Assembly (NCBI RefSeq): GCF_004193775.1
Contig: NC_041016.1
Location: 34,623,640-34,687,639, forward strand
Direction of reading: 5' to 3'
DNA: 64,000 nucleotides
Origin: Glycine soja
Lineage: Eukaryota > Streptophyta > Magnoliopsida > Fabales > Fabaceae
In this document: positions 62,745 to 64,000 of the stretch, in pieces
Layout: each line of letters begins with the position of its first letter
How positions within the stretch are numbered: the stretch's first letter is position 1
The notes under the pieces: model-generated
What the model was told of the DNA's origin: nothing
The model's input: the letters and a program-made list of their open reading frames with translations, nothing else
Databases searched by the model: none
Made by a program: the position numbers and the translations under genes

Positions 62745-63886
62745 CAATAGAGTTCAAAGTGATCGAACAACTAAATAGAATGCCAGCTAGGATTTCCTTG
62801 TTAGGGTTGTTCATGCACTCTGAGCCCATAGAAAGTCACTAATGAAAATTCTAAGTGAGGCGCATGTGGCACATGACATCTCAGTGGAGAAGTTTGAGAA
62901 ATAATCAATATATTACTGCAAGTAATTATTTGACTTTCACTGATGAAGTGTTACCAGTTGAATGGAGGAGGCATAACAAGGCTCTACATGTGTCAGTCAA
63001 ATGTGTGGATCATATGGTGGCCAAGGTGCTAGTTGACAATGGATCTTCTCTTAATGTCATGCCTAAAATGACATTAGACAAGTTTCCATTCGGCGTGTCA
63101 TACATGATGCCAAGCTCTATGGTGATTAAAGCCTTTGATGACAATCAACATGATGTGAAAGGGGAAATTGATCTCCCGATTTAGATTGGCCCGTGCACGT
63201 TTCAAATCACCTTCAGAGTCATGGATATAACTCCTGCTTACAATTGTTAGTTAGGTCGACCCTGGATCCATTCTACTAGGGTGGTGCCATCATGTTTGCA
63301 TCAAAAATTGAAATCCATGGTGGGAGGTCAGCTCGTTATAGTATAAGGCGAGGAGGACATACTAGTTAGTCGTCCGTTGTCTACTCCTTATGTTGAAGTA
63401 ATGAAGGAGTCATTAGAAATGTCATTTTAGGGATTGGAAATTGTGAACAATGCTTATGTGGAGTCCCCTCTGATACAACTGAGTTTGTCTGATGCCTCTA
63501 TGGTGGTGGCTCGAGTCATACTAAAAGATGGGTATGAATGGGTTTGGGCCAAAATGGTGATGGCATGATAAGCTTGTTGGAGATTGCTAAAAATCATGGG
63601 AGGTCTGGTTTGGGTTACAAGCCTACAAGTGCTGATAAAAGGAGGATTGCTTTGGAAAGAAAAGAGAAATGCTTTGCTCGTTTACAAGGGCTAGAACCGC
63701 AGGTGGAGAGGGTTCCTATTTGTCACATCAATGAGAGCTTTTGAGTGTAGGGTGGATTTACGAAGATTGGGGTGCTATGTTGGATAAAGAGACCAATCAG
63801 GATCAGCCGAATTGGGTGCAGCCATGTCCTCTGGACTTTGAATTGAAAAATTGGCAGCAACCAGATATTTTTGTTTTTTATTTGAT
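62745..63886 (+). pseudogene. Protease region of element G with G-patch-like tail
   Basis: The core reads VLVDNGSSLNVMPKMTLDKF at about 63030-63090, again with Asp-Asn-Gly at the active-site position. Stops follow (63182, 63247 and others), some at Gln codons of A and B. The G-patch-like stretch MGLGQNGDG...GRSGLGYKPT lies at about 63537-63630. It ends at an intron donor (GATGTAATT, 63887), homologous to A and B. Confidence 0.8.
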
Positions 63887-64000
63887 GTAATTAAACAGTT
63901 TTAGATACTATTACTATGCCTAAGGCTTTAGAATTCACATATTGTCAAGCGTACTTTCCTTTTCAATTCTAGTGATTGTTAATAAAATGCATTTCGAAGA
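63887..64000 (+). other. Start of the Ogre-type intron of element G
   Basis: The donor GTAATT is followed after 31 bp by GCCTAAGGCTTTAG (63918-63931), the intronic block shared with A and B. The acceptor is not visible with certainty before the window ends. Confidence 0.65.

Larger units (their letters stand above)
61824..64000 (+). mobile_element. Element G: old Tat/Ogre-like element, fragment
   Basis: From the first base after the A LTR the gag frame of another Tat-type element is readable. It goes on through protease to the intron donor and the right edge. Its 5' part should lie left of the window, on the other side of A. It has many stops and deletions. Confidence 0.8.

Noticed and set aside
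1..64000. Host protein-coding genes between the elements
   Set aside because: Every stretch over 300 bases could be assigned to one of seven retrotransposons; no ORF outside them has a host-type domain.

Overview
The window is retrotransposon DNA from a plant nucleus, most likely soybean or a close Glycine relative. The main clue is a nearly intact Ty1/copia element (25948-35323) that matches soybean SIRE1 in layout: about 9.4 kb, 1,000-bp LTRs, gag-pol, an envelope-like ORF behind a leaky stop codon, and an initiator-Met-tRNA primer site. I found no host gene, rRNA gene or tRNA gene.

The layout is a four-level nest of LTR retrotransposons, resolved from LTR ends, 5-bp target-site duplications (TSDs) and reading frames that resume across insertions. 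Level 0 is G, an old Tat/Ogre-like Ty3/gypsy element on the + strand, visible from 61824. Level 1 is A, a decayed Tat/Ogre-like element on + that interrupts G. Its pieces lie at 11465-11754, 19955-25947, 35324-40462 and 58886-61823, and its 5' end is off the left edge. Level 2 is four insertions into A: E (-, 1-11464, left end off the window), D (-, 11755-19954, TSD CCAAA), C (+, SIRE, 25948-35323, TSD ACAAG) and B (-, 40463-58885, TSD GTGCA). Level 3 is F (+, 2914-8285, TSD CCCTA), inserted in ORF1 of E.

The Tat/Ogre-like elements share a gene order: LTR, tRNA-Arg-type primer site, ORF1 (DUF7745-like plus coiled coil), gag, protease with a G-patch-like tail, a short intron of about 178 bp, RT-RNase H-integrase, an extra sense ORF resembling the 'putative plant transposon protein' family, a hypervariable 3' UTR with tandem repeats, and LTR. 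No single copy here shows every part. The extra ORF has a candidate promoter of its own, made of LTR-type palindromes, a TATA-like box and a 5'-UTR intron, at matching places in A and B. D and F are Ty3/gypsy elements of one family: D carries all domains but is broken, and F is a short deletion derivative that keeps one uninterrupted ORF.

Counted by eye, LTR differences give a relative order: C and F (about 3 mismatches per kb) and B (about 5 per kb, ignoring deletions) are young, D is older (about 2 percent), and A and G are older still because they are full of stops. One run of 100 N (53696-53795) lies in gag of B. Recurring themes are palindromes just upstream of LTR TATA boxes, hairpin-forming tandem arrays in 3' UTRs, and internal echoes of primer-binding sites.
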